Below, piece by piece: positions 53,903 through 63,151 of a DNA stretch of 64,000 nucleotides; the first letter of the stretch is position 1; every line of letters begins with the position of its first letter. Made by a program: the position numbers and the translations under genes. The notes beneath the pieces were generated by a model. The model was not told where the DNA came from, did no database searches, and was given only the letters and a program-made list of their open reading frames with translations. The stretch comes from DASYPQ01 sp041488095 (lineage in GTDB: Bacteria > Planctomycetota > UBA1135 > GCA-002686595), in the NCBI GenBank assembly GCA_041488095.1, contig JBGPOP010000004.1:1-64000 (forward strand), written 5' to 3'.

Positions 53903-54928
53903 ATGAAGCTCAACTCCGCATTCGCCGCGCTCGGACTCGCCTCCATCGGCTTGGCATTCAAGGCCACGAGGCCGTCGAGCGAGGGGCCCGAGATCGGCAA
54001 GCCGGCACCCGAGATCAAGGGCAAGGCCTGGTTGAATCACATCGGCACGAGCCCGAGCCTCGCCTCCCTGCGCGGGCAGGCTGTGCTGATCGAGTTCTGG
54101 GCCACCTGGTGAGGCCCCTGCCGTGGGGCGTGGCCTCACCTCAAGGAAGTAGACGCGGATTACGGAAGCCAGGGCCTCAAAGTCCTCGCGATCAGCGACG
54201 AGCCGCTCGATCTGGTCGAGCCGTACGTCGAGCAGCTCGACCTGCCCTTCACCGTCATCGCCGGCTCGTCCTCGAACGGAGACTACGGCGTCAGCGGGAT
54301 CCCGCACTCGGTCCTGATCGACGCCCAGGGAAACGTGGCCTGGCAAGGGTACCCCGGCGACCTGTCGAAAAAGGTGATCAAGGATGCGCTCAAGGGCGCC
54401 AAGCACCCCAAGGCCGACTTCCTCGCGGTGCGCTATGAATCCCAGGTCGACGCGCGTGTCGCCAAGGCGCACGATCTCGCCGGGGACGGCGCTCTCTCGG
54501 GTGCGCTGAAAGAGATCGACGCGATCCTCGCCGACGCCAAGGCCAGCGACGAGCAGAAGAAGGATGCGACCGCGATCAAGGATGCGGTCGACGCACACGT
54601 GAAGGCGCTCTCCGGTCAGGCGGAGCAGTTCGTGAAGTCGCGCGACGTGGAGCGTGCGGTCAAGGTGCTGGAGGCGCTGTCCAAGGAATTCGGTTCGGCG
54701 GAGGCCGGGGAGAAGGCCAAGAAGCGCCTCGACGAGATCAGCGCCGATCCCAAGCTCAAGACCGAGCTGGACGCGGCCAAGGCATTGCAGCGGCTCAAGG
54801 ACCAGATCCGCGAGCTCAAGCGCGACAAGTCGACGCCCAAGATCGCGGAGTTCGTCAAGAAGAACCAAGGCACCCGGGCCGCCGAGCGGGCGAGCCTGCT
54901 GCTGCGGACGATCAAGACCAAGAGCTGA
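53903..54928 (+). CDS. Predicted selenoprotein: TlpA-like thioredoxin with WUGPC active site and helical tail
   Basis: A 341-residue frame if UGA 54110-54112 is selenocysteine (residue 70). The N-terminus (FAALGLASIGLAF) is a signal anchor or signal peptide. The thioredoxin domain (about 32-165) reads AVLIEFWATW-U-GPCRGAWPHLKEVD, exactly the AlkyI/TlpA motif FWATWCGPC with U for the first Cys; GVSGIPHSVLIDAQGNVAW carries the cis-Pro. The C-terminal ~170 residues are helical and Lys/Ala-rich (e.g. DGALSGALKEIDAILADAKA), TPR-like. It likely acts outside the cytoplasm in thiol redox or cytochrome maturation. Both sides of the UGA are in one frame with even codon use. Nonsense mutation or error is the alternative, but a second case in the window makes that unlikely. 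Confidence 0.85.
54113..54139 (+). promoter_or_regulatory. Candidate bacterial SECIS element B
   Basis: Stem 54123-54128 with 54134-54139 (6 bp, one G-U) closes the pentaloop CGUGG (54129-54133), which starts 16 nt after the UGA. A competing fold exists: the 7-bp inverted repeat 54110-54116/54132-54138. Confidence 0.6.
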
Positions 54929-54935
54929 GCTCGCC

Positions 54936-56018
54936 TCAGCCGAGCAGGCGTTCCAGGAGCCCGCGGAACCGCGGGTGATCGACCTCGACGTCGACCTCGA
55001 TCCGTCCCGCGGCCCGAGGCAGCACGAGACGCGCGCCGCTGGAGGTCCCCTTCTTGTCGTGACGCGCTCCTGCGAGCATCTCCGCGGCGCCGAGCTTCGC
55101 GGGATGGGCGTTCTGGAACGCGGCCAGATCGTGAGGCAGGCCGAGGTTGCGCAGGATCCGCTCGACACGACCGGGGAGCGCCGCATCGGCGAGGAGCCCG
55201 AGCTCGCGGCTCGTGTGCAGCGCGAGGATCAGGCCGACCGCCACGGCGATCCCGTGCGGGATCGTTCCGTAGCCGGTCGAGCGCTCGATCGCGTGAGCGA
55301 AGGTGTGGCCCAGGTTCAGGACTTTCCGTTCCCGCTTCTCCGTCGGATCCCGCGCGACGATCGCAGCCTTGAGCCGCACGCAGCGCTCGACGACGCCGGC
55401 GAGAACCTCGGGATCGCGCGCGACGATCGCCGCGGTCCCTCGCTCGAGCACTTGCAGCGCCTCTTCCCCGTCGATCAGCGCCGACTTGACCACTTCGCCC
55501 AGGCCCGAGCGGTACTCTCGTTCGGGTAGCGTCGCGAGGGTGTCGGTGTCGGCGAGCACGAGAGCGGGCTGGTGGAAGGTGCCCGCGAGGTTCTTCCCCG
55601 CCGCGAGGTCGACGGCCGTCTTGCCGCCGACCGAGGCGTCGACCTGCGCGAGGAGCGTCGTCGGCACCTGCACGAAGGCGATCCCGCGCATGTAGAGCGA
55701 CGCGGCGAGGCCCGCGAGGTCGCCGACGACGCCGCCGCCGAGCGCGACGAGGCACGAGCCGCGATCGAGGTCGGCCTCGGCCATGAAGTCGAGCACGCGC
55801 TCGAGCGTGGCCATGCTCTTGCTCGCTTCTCCCGCGGGCACGGCCATCGAGGGGGCGTCGAGTCCCTTCAGGCGATCGAGGTAGAGCGACGCGACGATGT
55901 CGTCGGAAAGCACCGCGCGGCGCGTGAAGCGCGCCGTGCCCGCGGCGACCTCGCGCAGCAGCCCGCGGCCGATGCGGACCTCGTAGGGCGGTTCGGTCGC
56001 GACGCGGACGGTCTTCAC
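54936..56018 (-). CDS. aroB: 3-dehydroquinate synthase
   Basis: Second shikimate-pathway enzyme, NAD- and Zn-dependent. The 360-residue protein has the NAD loop ALGGGVVGDLAGLAASLYMR, VPTTLLAQVDASVGGKTAVD, the zinc ligands Glu in RSGLGEVVKSA and His in LNLGHTFAHAIE and TIPHGIAVAVG, and the reactive DPTEKRERKVLNLG. The start is GTG 56018; TAGAAT (56029-56034, minus strand) lies 10 nt upstream with no Shine-Dalgarno, fitting a leaderless message. It converges on the TlpA-like selenoprotein gene with a 7-nt gap. Confidence 0.96.
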   Translation of the reverse strand: MKTVRVATEPPYEVRIGRGLLREVAAGTARFTRRAVLSDDIVASLYLDRLKGLDAPSMAVPAGEASKSMATLERVLDFMAEADLDRGSCLVALGGGVVGDLAGLAASLYMRGIAFVQVPTTLLAQVDASVGGKTAVDLAAGKNLAGTFHQPALVLADTDTLATLPEREYRSGLGEVVKSALIDGEEALQVLERGTAAIVARDPEVLAGVVERCVRLKAAIVARDPTEKRERKVLNLGHTFAHAIERSTGYGTIPHGIAVAVGLILALHTSRELGLLADAALPGRVERILRNLGLPHDLAAFQNAHPAKLGAAEMLAGARHDKKGTSSGARLVLPRAAGRIEVDVEVDHPRFRGLLERLLG

Positions 56019-56051
56019 GATCGTCGCGATTCTACGCTTGGCGAGGCGCGG

Positions 56052-56546
56052 TCAGTGCGTCACGACGCGCAGCACCCAGGGATATCGATAATTCTCACCC
56101 ACCGCGGCGGCGCGCGCGGCGATCAGGCTGAAGATCGCCGCGACGAGCCAGACGATCGGCACGAGAGGCGCTGCGAGGCAGGTGAGCCCGAGAATCGCCG
56201 TGACGACGGCAACGTTGATCTGGAAGTTGAGCGCCTCGCGCCCCTGGTCCTCGACCTGGGGATCCTTGCGACCGAAGAGCTGCCACACGAAGAACGTGAT
56301 CACCCCGCCGAGGAACACGGTCGGGATCGCGAGGAAGAGCAGCAGATGGCACAGCGCCGCCCAGGCGTGCTCGCGCCAGTCCCGCCGCGGCTTCTGCGCG
56401 AGAGGGATGATCGGTGGGGGCGGCGGACCGCCCGGGGAAGCCGGTTCGCGCGGCGGCGGAGGAACGTCGATCGTCGGGCCGGTCGCCTCGGCAGCGGAGA
56501 TCGGGGTCGCTTCGACCTCTTGGGGGGGATTCGGATCTTCGGTCAT
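56052..56546 (-). CDS. DUF4870-type membrane protein
   Basis: A 164-residue protein with a proline-rich N-terminus (DVPPPPREPASPGGPPPPP, about 27-45) and a DUF4870-like core. The core comprises WAALCHLLLFLAIPTVFLGG, then VITFFVWQLFGRKDPQVEDQ, then GREALNFQINVAVVTAILGL and a last segment ending YPWVLRVV. The conserved QGREALNFQ between helices identifies the family. Function is unknown; the family is widespread. The start is ATG 56546. Confidence 0.88.
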   Translation of the reverse strand: MTEDPNPPQEVEATPISAAEATGPTIDVPPPPREPASPGGPPPPPIIPLAQKPRRDWREHAWAALCHLLLFLAIPTVFLGGVITFFVWQLFGRKDPQVEDQGREALNFQINVAVVTAILGLTCLAAPLVPIVWLVAAIFSLIAARAAAVGENYRYPWVLRVVTH

Positions 56547-56623
56547 CGAGGCGCCTGAGAGCCGCCGCTTACGAGGGCTCCACGGCGACATTTCCGGCGA
56601 ACGACCGCGCTTTTCCGCTCCGC

Positions 56624-57718
56624 CTATCCGCCCGCGACCGCCGCCCCGATCAGCCGGTAGAGCAACCTCGCCCCGACGATCGCATCCCAGCTGTCCTCCT
56701 CGGGGCTGGTCTCTCCCGGGCTGACCTCGTTCAGGTCCAGGCCGACGACCCTGCGCCCCGACCGCGAGAGCTCCTCGATCCACAGCATCGCCTCGTGCCA
56801 GGAGAGCCCGCCCGGAACGGGCGTCCCCGTGTTCGGGCACAGGGTCGGATCGAGCCCGTCGACGTCGAACGACACGTACACGTTCTCCGGAAGGACCTCG
56901 AGGCGCTTCTTCACGAGCTCGCGCAGGTTGAAGCCCTCGACGCGCGCGCGCGCCCATTCCGTGTCGAAGAGCGTCCGGATCCTGCCCTTGGAGCCGAGGA
57001 TCCGCTCGTGCTCGCGCTCGCCGAGGTCGCGGATGCCGACCTGCGCGAGCACGGCCACGCCCGCGAGCCGCGAGACGACGTTGTGCATGATCGACGCGTG
57101 CGACCACTCGAAGCCCTCGTAGGCCTCGCGCAGATCGGCGTGCGCGTCGAAGTGCAGGACGCCCAGGCCCGGATGACGCTCGCTCGCCGCCTCGATCGCC
57201 CCGAAGGGTGCCGAGTGATCGCCCCCGACGACGAAGGGCAGCTTGCCCGCGTCGAGGACGGCCTGTGTCGCGCGGCGGACGATCGCGTTCACCTCCGCGC
57301 CGATCTCGTTCACGCGCGCGAGGTCGCGCGCGAGCGAGCGGTCGCTCCCGATCGATCCCCCGACGGCGATGATCCTCTCGGCCTTGGCGCTGGCCTCCTC
57401 GTTGAGCTTCGCGATCTTCGGGTCGGCCGCGAGCATGCAGATGCCTTGGAGATAGGGCTTGCCGGTCATCAGGTCGAAGAGGTCGACCTGGCGGCTGGCT
57501 TGCAGGATCGCCGCGGGCCCGCGTGCCGCCCCCTTGCGGTACGACGTCGTGGCATCGAAGGGCACCGGGATCACGTGGACGCGGGCGCCTGCGGGGTCCT
57601 CGGGCAGGCCGAAGATGCCGCTGCCGGGCTGGGACGCGTCGTCGGGGTCGAAGGTCGTGCTCACGGGGAGGAAGGCCGGAATCGCCGTCTTGTACGGCGG
57701 TAACCAGTCAGGGCACAA
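56624..57718 (-). CDS. Agmatinase/arginase-family ureohydrolase
   Basis: A 364-residue binuclear-manganese hydrolase. The metal-binding blocks are VVGGDHSAPFGAIEAA, HFDAHADLREAYEG and SFDVDGLDPTLCPNTGTPVP. Agmatinase yields putrescine and urea; formiminoglutamase or guanidinobutyrase would be alternatives, as the substrate loop cannot be read with certainty. The N-terminal ~40 residues (PPYKTAIPAFLP) fit agmatinases. TTG 57718 was chosen because GGGAG lies about 7 nt before it, while the internal GTG 57664 has no ribosome site. Confidence 0.85.
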   Translation of the reverse strand: MCPDWLPPYKTAIPAFLPVSTTFDPDDASQPGSGIFGLPEDPAGARVHVIPVPFDATTSYRKGAARGPAAILQASRQVDLFDLMTGKPYLQGICMLAADPKIAKLNEEASAKAERIIAVGGSIGSDRSLARDLARVNEIGAEVNAIVRRATQAVLDAGKLPFVVGGDHSAPFGAIEAASERHPGLGVLHFDAHADLREAYEGFEWSHASIMHNVVSRLAGVAVLAQVGIRDLGEREHERILGSKGRIRTLFDTEWARARVEGFNLRELVKKRLEVLPENVYVSFDVDGLDPTLCPNTGTPVPGGLSWHEAMLWIEELSRSGRRVVGLDLNEVSPGETSPEEDSWDAIVGARLLYRLIGAAVAGG

Positions 57719-57823
57719 CGTCTATCTCCCACCCCTTCGAGAGGGCAGGATCCACGGCGGCCGAGAATCCCGCCAAGAACCCTCATCCCGGCGCCGTTCG
57801 AGACGCCGAAGACTCGCCAGGCC

Positions 57824-58483
57824 ATGACCTGCCCATCCGACGGCGAACTCCTGCTCGCGTTCCGGAACGGCGACGCCGCTGCGTTCGCCGAGCTCGTGAA
57901 CCTGCATCAGGGTGTGCTCCTGCGCCACGCGCGGGCGCTGCTCGGTCCGGGCAGCCTCTACGAGGACGCGGTCCAGGAGGTCTTCCTCAAGCTGGCGCAG
58001 AGTCCGCCGGAGCTTCCGCCGGAAGCAGCGGGCGATGCGCGGCTGGAGCGTGTGCACCTCCTTTCCTGGCTGCACAGGGTCACGAGGAACTGCTGTATGG
58101 ACACGATGCGAGCGGAGAAGCGGAGGCGGCGGCGCGAGCAGGACGTCGCTTCGGGCGAGGCTCACGAGGGCGGGATCGGATTGGTCGAGGCGACCGAGAC
58201 GCGCGCGGTCGTCGAGCTGGAGATCAACAAGCTACCGGTCGAGCAGCGCGAGGTGCTGGTGCTGCGGCTGCTGTCGGAGCGCAGCTACAAGGAGATCGCC
58301 GAGATCACGGGGCGGCCGATCGGGACGGTGGGGTGGCTCGTGAGCGTCGGGCTGAAGGCTCTGGCGCAGGGGCTCGCGCCCAGGCTGGGCGAGGGAGTCG
58401 CGGTCGAGGCAGTCGCCGCGACAAGAAACGAGCGCGGCGCGCCGTCTGTGCGGCTGGACGTGGTCCGAGGAGAGCTGTCATGA
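57824..58483 (+). CDS. ECF sigma factor paired with a von Willebrand protein
   Basis: A 219-residue sigma factor. Region 2: ELVNLHQGVLLRHARALLG, YEDAVQEVFLKLAQ, LLSWLHRVTRNCCMDTMRAE. Region 4: LPVEQREVLVLRLLSERSYK and IAEITGRPIGTVGWLVSVGL. The tail of about 40 residues is extra. The helix-turn-helix is followed by WLVSVG where R.....K is common, a small deviation. The stop overlaps the ATG of the next gene (ATGA), which carries a membrane anti-sigma-like N-terminus. Confidence 0.9.
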   Translation: MTCPSDGELLLAFRNGDAAAFAELVNLHQGVLLRHARALLGPGSLYEDAVQEVFLKLAQSPPELPPEAAGDARLERVHLLSWLHRVTRNCCMDTMRAEKRRRRREQDVASGEAHEGGIGLVEATETRAVVELEINKLPVEQREVLVLRLLSERSYKEIAEITGRPIGTVGWLVSVGLKALAQGLAPRLGEGVAVEAVAATRNERGAPSVRLDVVRGELS

Positions 58484-61188
58484 CGAATGAAATCGAACAA
58501 GGGCTGCACGAGAAGTTGTGCGCCGCCATCCTGGGCGAGGCGAGCGAAGAAGTGCGCGCGGAGGTCGCGCGCGCTCTGGAGCAGAGCCCCGAGCTGCGCG
58601 CGGAGCGCGATCGGCTCGAGAAGACGATCGGGCTGGTGAGGGTGGCGATGGCGGGGAGCGAGTCGCTGGCGCCGTCGGCGGTCTCGGAGATCCTGGCCAA
58701 CGCGCGGGCGCCGAGAATTCCAGCCTGGCACGTGCAACGGACGTTCCGGATCGCGGCGGGCATCGCGGCGGCGGCAATCGTCGGAGTCGTCGGGTTCCGC
58801 GTGCTGCAGGTGAGGCGCACGATCCAAGGGGACCAGCTCGCGATGGTGCCGTCCGGCGACGTGAAGACGCCGGTCGAGCGCCGAATGGGCCTGGAAGCGG
58901 AGAGCAAGCCCGCGCCTGCGCAGGAGCCGGCTTTGCTCGCGAACGCCGACAAGAAGGCGGACGAGGCGGCTGCGAACGCTCCGATGGACGCCACGAACAG
59001 CGTCGCATCGGCTCCGGCCACGAACCTGACCGTAGCGAGCCTCGAACGCCTCGACGCCTATGACCGCGATTCGGATGAGGCCGGGAAGAAGATCGCGGAT
59101 CTCGTCGCCGAGCAGGAGAGCAACGACCGCCTGCGGCTCCTGGGATACACAAGAGAGAGTGGAGCCGGTAAGTCCGTTCTCATCCCACCCGTGGGCGCGT
59201 CCGTGACCCCATCGACGGAGGCCGGAACGGCCATCGGGATCGGCAGTGGCGGGAACGCCGTCTCGTTCGGAGGAAGGAAACTCGGGCCGGGGCCCTCTCC
59301 AGTGGCAGGACAAGCGGGTAGCACACCGACGGGACCCGGCGGGGCAAGTGTACCGTCGATCGGTGATAACTTCCAGCTGAACAAATGCCAGGTGGGCGAG
59401 CCTTACTACAGTTGGCGCGACACCTCGCTCGTCTTGAATAGCGAGGCGAAGTACGGTCGGGCCGTTGACCAGACCCAGGACGCGCGGAGGCTCGAACTCG
59501 AGGAGAGGATCCGAGGTTTCCTCCAGAAGTCCCCCGAAGACCGCGAGAGGTGGATCGATTCCGAATGCCAAAGGATCATCACCGGCTGCCGTCGCTTCCC
59601 GAACGAGCGTCCGCGCGACATGTTCTTCCGCTTCTGGGGCGACAACCCCTTCGAGCTCGCCGCCCTCGACCCGCTCTCGACCTTCTCGGTCGACGTCGAC
59701 ACGGCGAGCTACACGCTCGCGCGCCGCTACCTGAACGAAGGCCACATCCCCGAGAAGGCCCAGGTCCGCACCGAGGAGTTCGTCAACTACTTCAAGGCCG
59801 ACGTCCCCGCGCCGACCGAGGGCACCTTCGCGATCCACACCGACCTCACTCCCAGCCGTTTCAGCTCGGACAAGGCGCGCTGGATGCTGCGCGTCGTCGT
59901 CCGCGGCCGCGAGGTCACCAAGCAGGAGCGCAAGCCGCTCAACCTGACCTTCGTGATCGACGTCTCGGGCTCGATGCGCGAGCAGAACCGCCTCGAGATG
60001 GTCAAGCACGCCGTCCGGCTGCTCGTCGGCGAGCTCGATGCCCGCGACAACCTGGCGATCGTCGTCTTCAGCAACGACGCGCGACTCGTCCTGCCGATGA
60101 CCTCGGCGAAGAGCCGCGGCGTCATCGAATCGGCCCTCTTCCCGCTCCAGCCCGAGAACAGCACGAACTCCGAAGCCGGGCTCAAGATGGGCTACGAGGT
60201 CGCCCTCGCCTCGCTCAGCTCGATCGCCGACAACCGCGTCGTGTTCCTCTCCGACGGCGTCGCCAACGTCGGCGAGACCGACCCCGCGAAGCTCAGCGAC
60301 GGCGTCAAGGCGATCCGCGAGAAGGGCGTCTACCTGAACACGATCGGCGTGGGCATGAACAACCACAACGACGTGCTCCTCGAGCAGCTCGCCGACAAGG
60401 GCGACGGAGTGTGCAACTACGTCGACACGCCCGCCGAGGCGCGCCGGACGATCGTCGACAACTTCACCGGTGCATTCCAGACGATCGCGCGCGACGTCAA
60501 GGTCCAGGTCGAGTTCGACCCGGCGCAGGTCGACCGCTACCGCCTGCTCGGCTACGAGGACCGCGCGATCGCCGACAAGGACTTCCGCAACGACAAGATC
60601 GACGCGGGCGAGATCGGCGCGGGACACCAGGTGACTGCGCTCTACGAGATCGAGCGCACCGCCACGGCCTCCGAGAAGTCGCTCGCGACCGTGCGCCTGC
60701 GCTGGAAAGCGCCGCGCAACGTCAACACCCCGGCGTCGAACGAGGAGGCGACCGAGATCTCGAAGCCCGTTCTCGCGAGCCAGCAGACGAGCTTCGAGGG
60801 CGCGGGTCCCGGATACCGCCGCGCCGCGATCGTGGCGCAGTTCGCCGAGTTCCTGCGTCGCAGCGTCCACGCGCGCGGCGACCCGCTCGACGACCTCATC
60901 GCCGAGGCGGAGAAGCTCGAGAAGGAGACCCAGGACCCCGAGCTCGGCGAGCTGGTCGTGCTGATGCACAAGAGCAAGCAGCTCATCCTCCAGTCCCTGC
61001 CGGATTGCGACGAGCTCTGCCAGGCGATCGACGCGGTGCGCCGCAACCAGATCCTGCGCTGCGAGCGCGAGCTGGTCGTCAAGGAGCTGGACGCGAAGTG
61101 GGTCCAGGACCTCGAGAGCGACAACGCGAGGCTCGAGAAGCAGATCAAGGACCTGCTGCGCCGCAAGCTCGAGCAGAACGCCAGGTAG
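58480..61188 (+). CDS. Anti-sigma-like membrane protein with von Willebrand A domain (YfbK type)
   Basis: A 902-residue protein. Residues 1-80 are helical and acidic, a possible sigma-binding region without zinc ligands. A membrane segment follows (about 92-110, IAAGIAAAAIVGVVGFRVL), then a low-complexity spacer to about 310. The outside part has the YfbK N-terminal block (PLSTFSVDVDTASYTLARRY), a von Willebrand A domain with MIDAS motif VIDVSGSMREQNRLEMVK (Asp 494) and VFLSDGVANVGETDP, and a C-terminal DUF3520-like region (KVQVEFDPAQVDRYRLLGYE). Binding is metal dependent; the ligand is unknown. The coupling to an ECF gene suggests extracellular binding that controls the sigma factor (inference). 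Confidence 0.88.
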   Translation: MTNEIEQGLHEKLCAAILGEASEEVRAEVARALEQSPELRAERDRLEKTIGLVRVAMAGSESLAPSAVSEILANARAPRIPAWHVQRTFRIAAGIAAAAIVGVVGFRVLQVRRTIQGDQLAMVPSGDVKTPVERRMGLEAESKPAPAQEPALLANADKKADEAAANAPMDATNSVASAPATNLTVASLERLDAYDRDSDEAGKKIADLVAEQESNDRLRLLGYTRESGAGKSVLIPPVGASVTPSTEAGTAIGIGSGGNAVSFGGRKLGPGPSPVAGQAGSTPTGPGGASVPSIGDNFQLNKCQVGEPYYSWRDTSLVLNSEAKYGRAVDQTQDARRLELEERIRGFLQKSPEDRERWIDSECQRIITGCRRFPNERPRDMFFRFWGDNPFELAALDPLSTFSVDVDTASYTLARRYLNEGHIPEKAQVRTEEFVNYFKADVPAPTEGTFAIHTDLTPSRFSSDKARWMLRVVVRGREVTKQERKPLNLTFVIDVSGSMREQNRLEMVKHAVRLLVGELDARDNLAIVVFSNDARLVLPMTSAKSRGVIESALFPLQPENSTNSEAGLKMGYEVALASLSSIADNRVVFLSDGVANVGETDPAKLSDGVKAIREKGVYLNTIGVGMNNHNDVLLEQLADKGDGVCNYVDTPAEARRTIVDNFTGAFQTIARDVKVQVEFDPAQVDRYRLLGYEDRAIADKDFRNDKIDAGEIGAGHQVTALYEIERTATASEKSLATVRLRWKAPRNVNTPASNEEATEISKPVLASQQTSFEGAGPGYRRAAIVAQFAEFLRRSVHARGDPLDDLIAEAEKLEKETQDPELGELVVLMHKSKQLILQSLPDCDELCQAIDAVRRNQILRCERELVVKELDAKWVQDLESDNARLEKQIKDLLRRKLEQNAR

Positions 61189-61295
61189 TCTCCGCGGAAG
61201 AGAGACACGACCGCCGGCCAGCGCGAGCCGGCCGCCGTCTTTCGGTCCGGAAACCCTCCGGAAGCCCCCCTGCTCGAGCGCGAACTGTGGAAAGG
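61189..61295. other. Short intergenic gap after the von Willebrand gene
   Basis: About 107 nt. An imperfect GC-rich inverted repeat (GCCGGCCAGCGCGAGCCGGC, near 61213-61232) may end the sigma/von Willebrand operon; no T-run follows. Confidence 0.3.
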
Positions 61296-62132
61296 ATGGT
61301 CCGCCTCCGTACCATCGTGCCCGTGGTCGATGTCCTTGCGAATCCGCGCTCGATGGCGGGTCTCCGCGTGCTCCTCGTCGCAGGCTCCGCGCTCCTCGCC
61401 GTGGCGGTCGCCGTGCGCGCGATCCCTCCCGCGCGGGCGACGCTGCCCCAGGACGTCGTCGAGGAGAGGCCGCGCCTTCCCGAGCCGATGCAGCTCCTCG
61501 CGCGCGGCTCCCGCCTGCGCGCCGCCGAGCTCGACCGCTGGGTCTCCGAGGGCCACCGCGCCGCGTTCAAGGCGAGCCGGCAGATCCTCTTCTCGCTCGA
61601 CGGCTGTCCGCCTCTCCTCGACTGGATCGACGGAACGGAGGGCCAGAGCACCGAACGCCTGCTCGCCGACCTGCGCGCGGGCTCGCGCGAGGACGCTCTC
61701 GCCGCGCTGGTCCTCGTTTTCCAGATCGGGCGAGCGTGCAAGTGGTCGCCGGGAATGCTCGCCCGCACGCAGAACGCCGAGCGCCTGGGCGGCCTCCTCC
61801 AGGACTGGCTGCGTGTGTGGGGCGAGAAAGGCGCGAAGGACCCGCTGCTCGCCCAACCCGCGCTCTCCGCCGCGCTCGTCTACGGCCGCGTCATGCGCAC
61901 CGCCTGGAAGGCGCCGTTCTTCTCCTACAACCGCGCGACCTACGAGCGCGCGTCCGCGTTCCTCTCCGACCTGACCGGCATCCCTTCCGGGCGCCGCACG
62001 GACTTCGGCGAGGCGTTGCGGGCGCGATACGCTCGTGCGGCGGAGAAGCTCCTCTCGCCGAACGATGCGCTGCTCGGGCTCGAGGAGGAGGCCGCCGTCT
62101 CGTTCCCGGACCTGATCGGGACGTGCCCGTGA
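61296..62132 (+). CDS. Exported protein of unknown function
   Basis: A 278-residue protein with an N-terminal signal or anchor (LRVLLVAGSALLAVAVAV, about 23-40; start at ATG 61296 or ATG 61354). The remainder is helical without recognised motifs (LFSLDGCPPLLDWIDGTEG, ALVLVFQIGRACKWSPGML). Two cysteines are the only notable residues. It is overlapped by the next membrane protein gene and therefore probably works with it. The start is uncertain: no good ribosome site is near either ATG. Confidence 0.6.
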   Translation: MVRLRTIVPVVDVLANPRSMAGLRVLLVAGSALLAVAVAVRAIPPARATLPQDVVEERPRLPEPMQLLARGSRLRAAELDRWVSEGHRAAFKASRQILFSLDGCPPLLDWIDGTEGQSTERLLADLRAGSREDALAALVLVFQIGRACKWSPGMLARTQNAERLGGLLQDWLRVWGEKGAKDPLLAQPALSAALVYGRVMRTAWKAPFFSYNRATYERASAFLSDLTGIPSGRRTDFGEALRARYARAAEKLLSPNDALLGLEEEAAVSFPDLIGTCP

Positions 62133-63151
62133 TGGCGGATCTCGATCGGCCGGCGCGCTCTCCTCGCGCGGCAAAATGGCACATCGCGATCGCGGGCCTG
62201 CTCGTCGGAGCCGGAGGCGCGCTGCTCGGCCTCCAGGTCGATGCGAACGGCCGCTTCTCGGGCACCGGTCTCACCCCGCTCGGCATCGGCGCCCTGCTCG
62301 CGCTCGTCGCGAGCCTCTCGCAGGTCCGCTCCGCGGGCGGGCTGCCCCGCGACGGGATCGGGGCCTTCGCCGCCCTCTCGGCCTTTCTGGGTCTCGCCTT
62401 CGTCGTGGCGGGCGCTCTCGCCCCGGGCGGGCCGTGGATGTTCTTCGAGGTCTTCCTGCTGTTCGCGCTGATGGCCGCGCGGCGCCGCAGCGCGGGAGAG
62501 GGTCCGCGCTGGATCGGCGGCGCGACGCTCGTCGCCCTCGGGCTGATGCTGCTCTTCCGACTGTGGATCAGCTACCAGGGCAGCGAGCACCGCTGGCAAG
62601 TGCTCTCCATCGGGATTCCCGTGCTCTCGTGGATCCCGCTCGACTTCCTCGAGCCGATCCAGAGCGTGTCCCTCGGCTCGTTCACGCCGCGCGAGCTGGG
62701 CTTCCCGCCGGCGGGCCTCTCTTTCGCCGCCTCGATGGCGCTGTGGGCGGTCGGCTTCTGCCTCGCCACGTGCGGGATCGCGCTCGCGCAGGGCGCCGCG
62801 CTCGAGCACGAGAATGACCGCATCCACGACCTGATCCACACGCTGCCGCCGCCGCTCGCGCAGCTCGTCGAACGGCTTCTTCCCGAGGAGGAGTGGCAGG
62901 CGTTCGGCCTGCACGGCTTGCCCGAGCGACGCCTCGCCAAACGCATCGAGGCGCTCGCCTCCGAACGCTTCCAGCGCCAGCGCGAGATCCAGGCGGCATT
63001 CCAGGCGAGCGCGCTGACGGCGCTGCCTCCCGCGGGCGGCTTCGCCGGCGGGATCTGGCAGGCGCTGTCGAAGCCGGTGGCTCCGGTCGTCGACGACCCG
63101 ATCGCGCAACCCGTGGCCGAGAGAGCGACGGGCGAGGAGGACCGCGGTTGA
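62132..63151 (+). CDS. Polytopic membrane protein of unknown function
   Basis: A 339-residue protein with about six membrane segments (AIAGLLVGAGGALLGLQV, LGIGALLALVASLSQV, AFAALSAFLGLAFVVAGALA, FFEVFLLFALMAA, ATLVALGLMLLFRLWISY, FAASMALWAVGFCLATCGIA). A soluble C-terminal part of about 100 residues contains LAQLVERLLPEEEWQAFGLH. It starts at ATG 62132 or GTG 62129, either overlapping the previous stop. No family was recognised. Confidence 0.7.
   Translation: MADLDRPARSPRAAKWHIAIAGLLVGAGGALLGLQVDANGRFSGTGLTPLGIGALLALVASLSQVRSAGGLPRDGIGAFAALSAFLGLAFVVAGALAPGGPWMFFEVFLLFALMAARRRSAGEGPRWIGGATLVALGLMLLFRLWISYQGSEHRWQVLSIGIPVLSWIPLDFLEPIQSVSLGSFTPRELGFPPAGLSFAASMALWAVGFCLATCGIALAQGAALEHENDRIHDLIHTLPPPLAQLVERLLPEEEWQAFGLHGLPERRLAKRIEALASERFQRQREIQAAFQASALTALPPAGGFAGGIWQALSKPVAPVVDDPIAQPVAERATGEEDRG

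Noticed and set aside
54114..54129. GCCCC/GGGGC hairpin directly after the second UGA as SECIS
   Set aside because: Its loop starts only 6 nt after the UGA, too near for a bacterial SECIS; the 54123-54139 hairpin fits better.
54616..55755. Long minus-strand frame overlapping aroB and the TlpA-like gene
   Set aside because: It is an Arg-rich shadow of aroB; aroB and the thioredoxin gene show clear family motifs.
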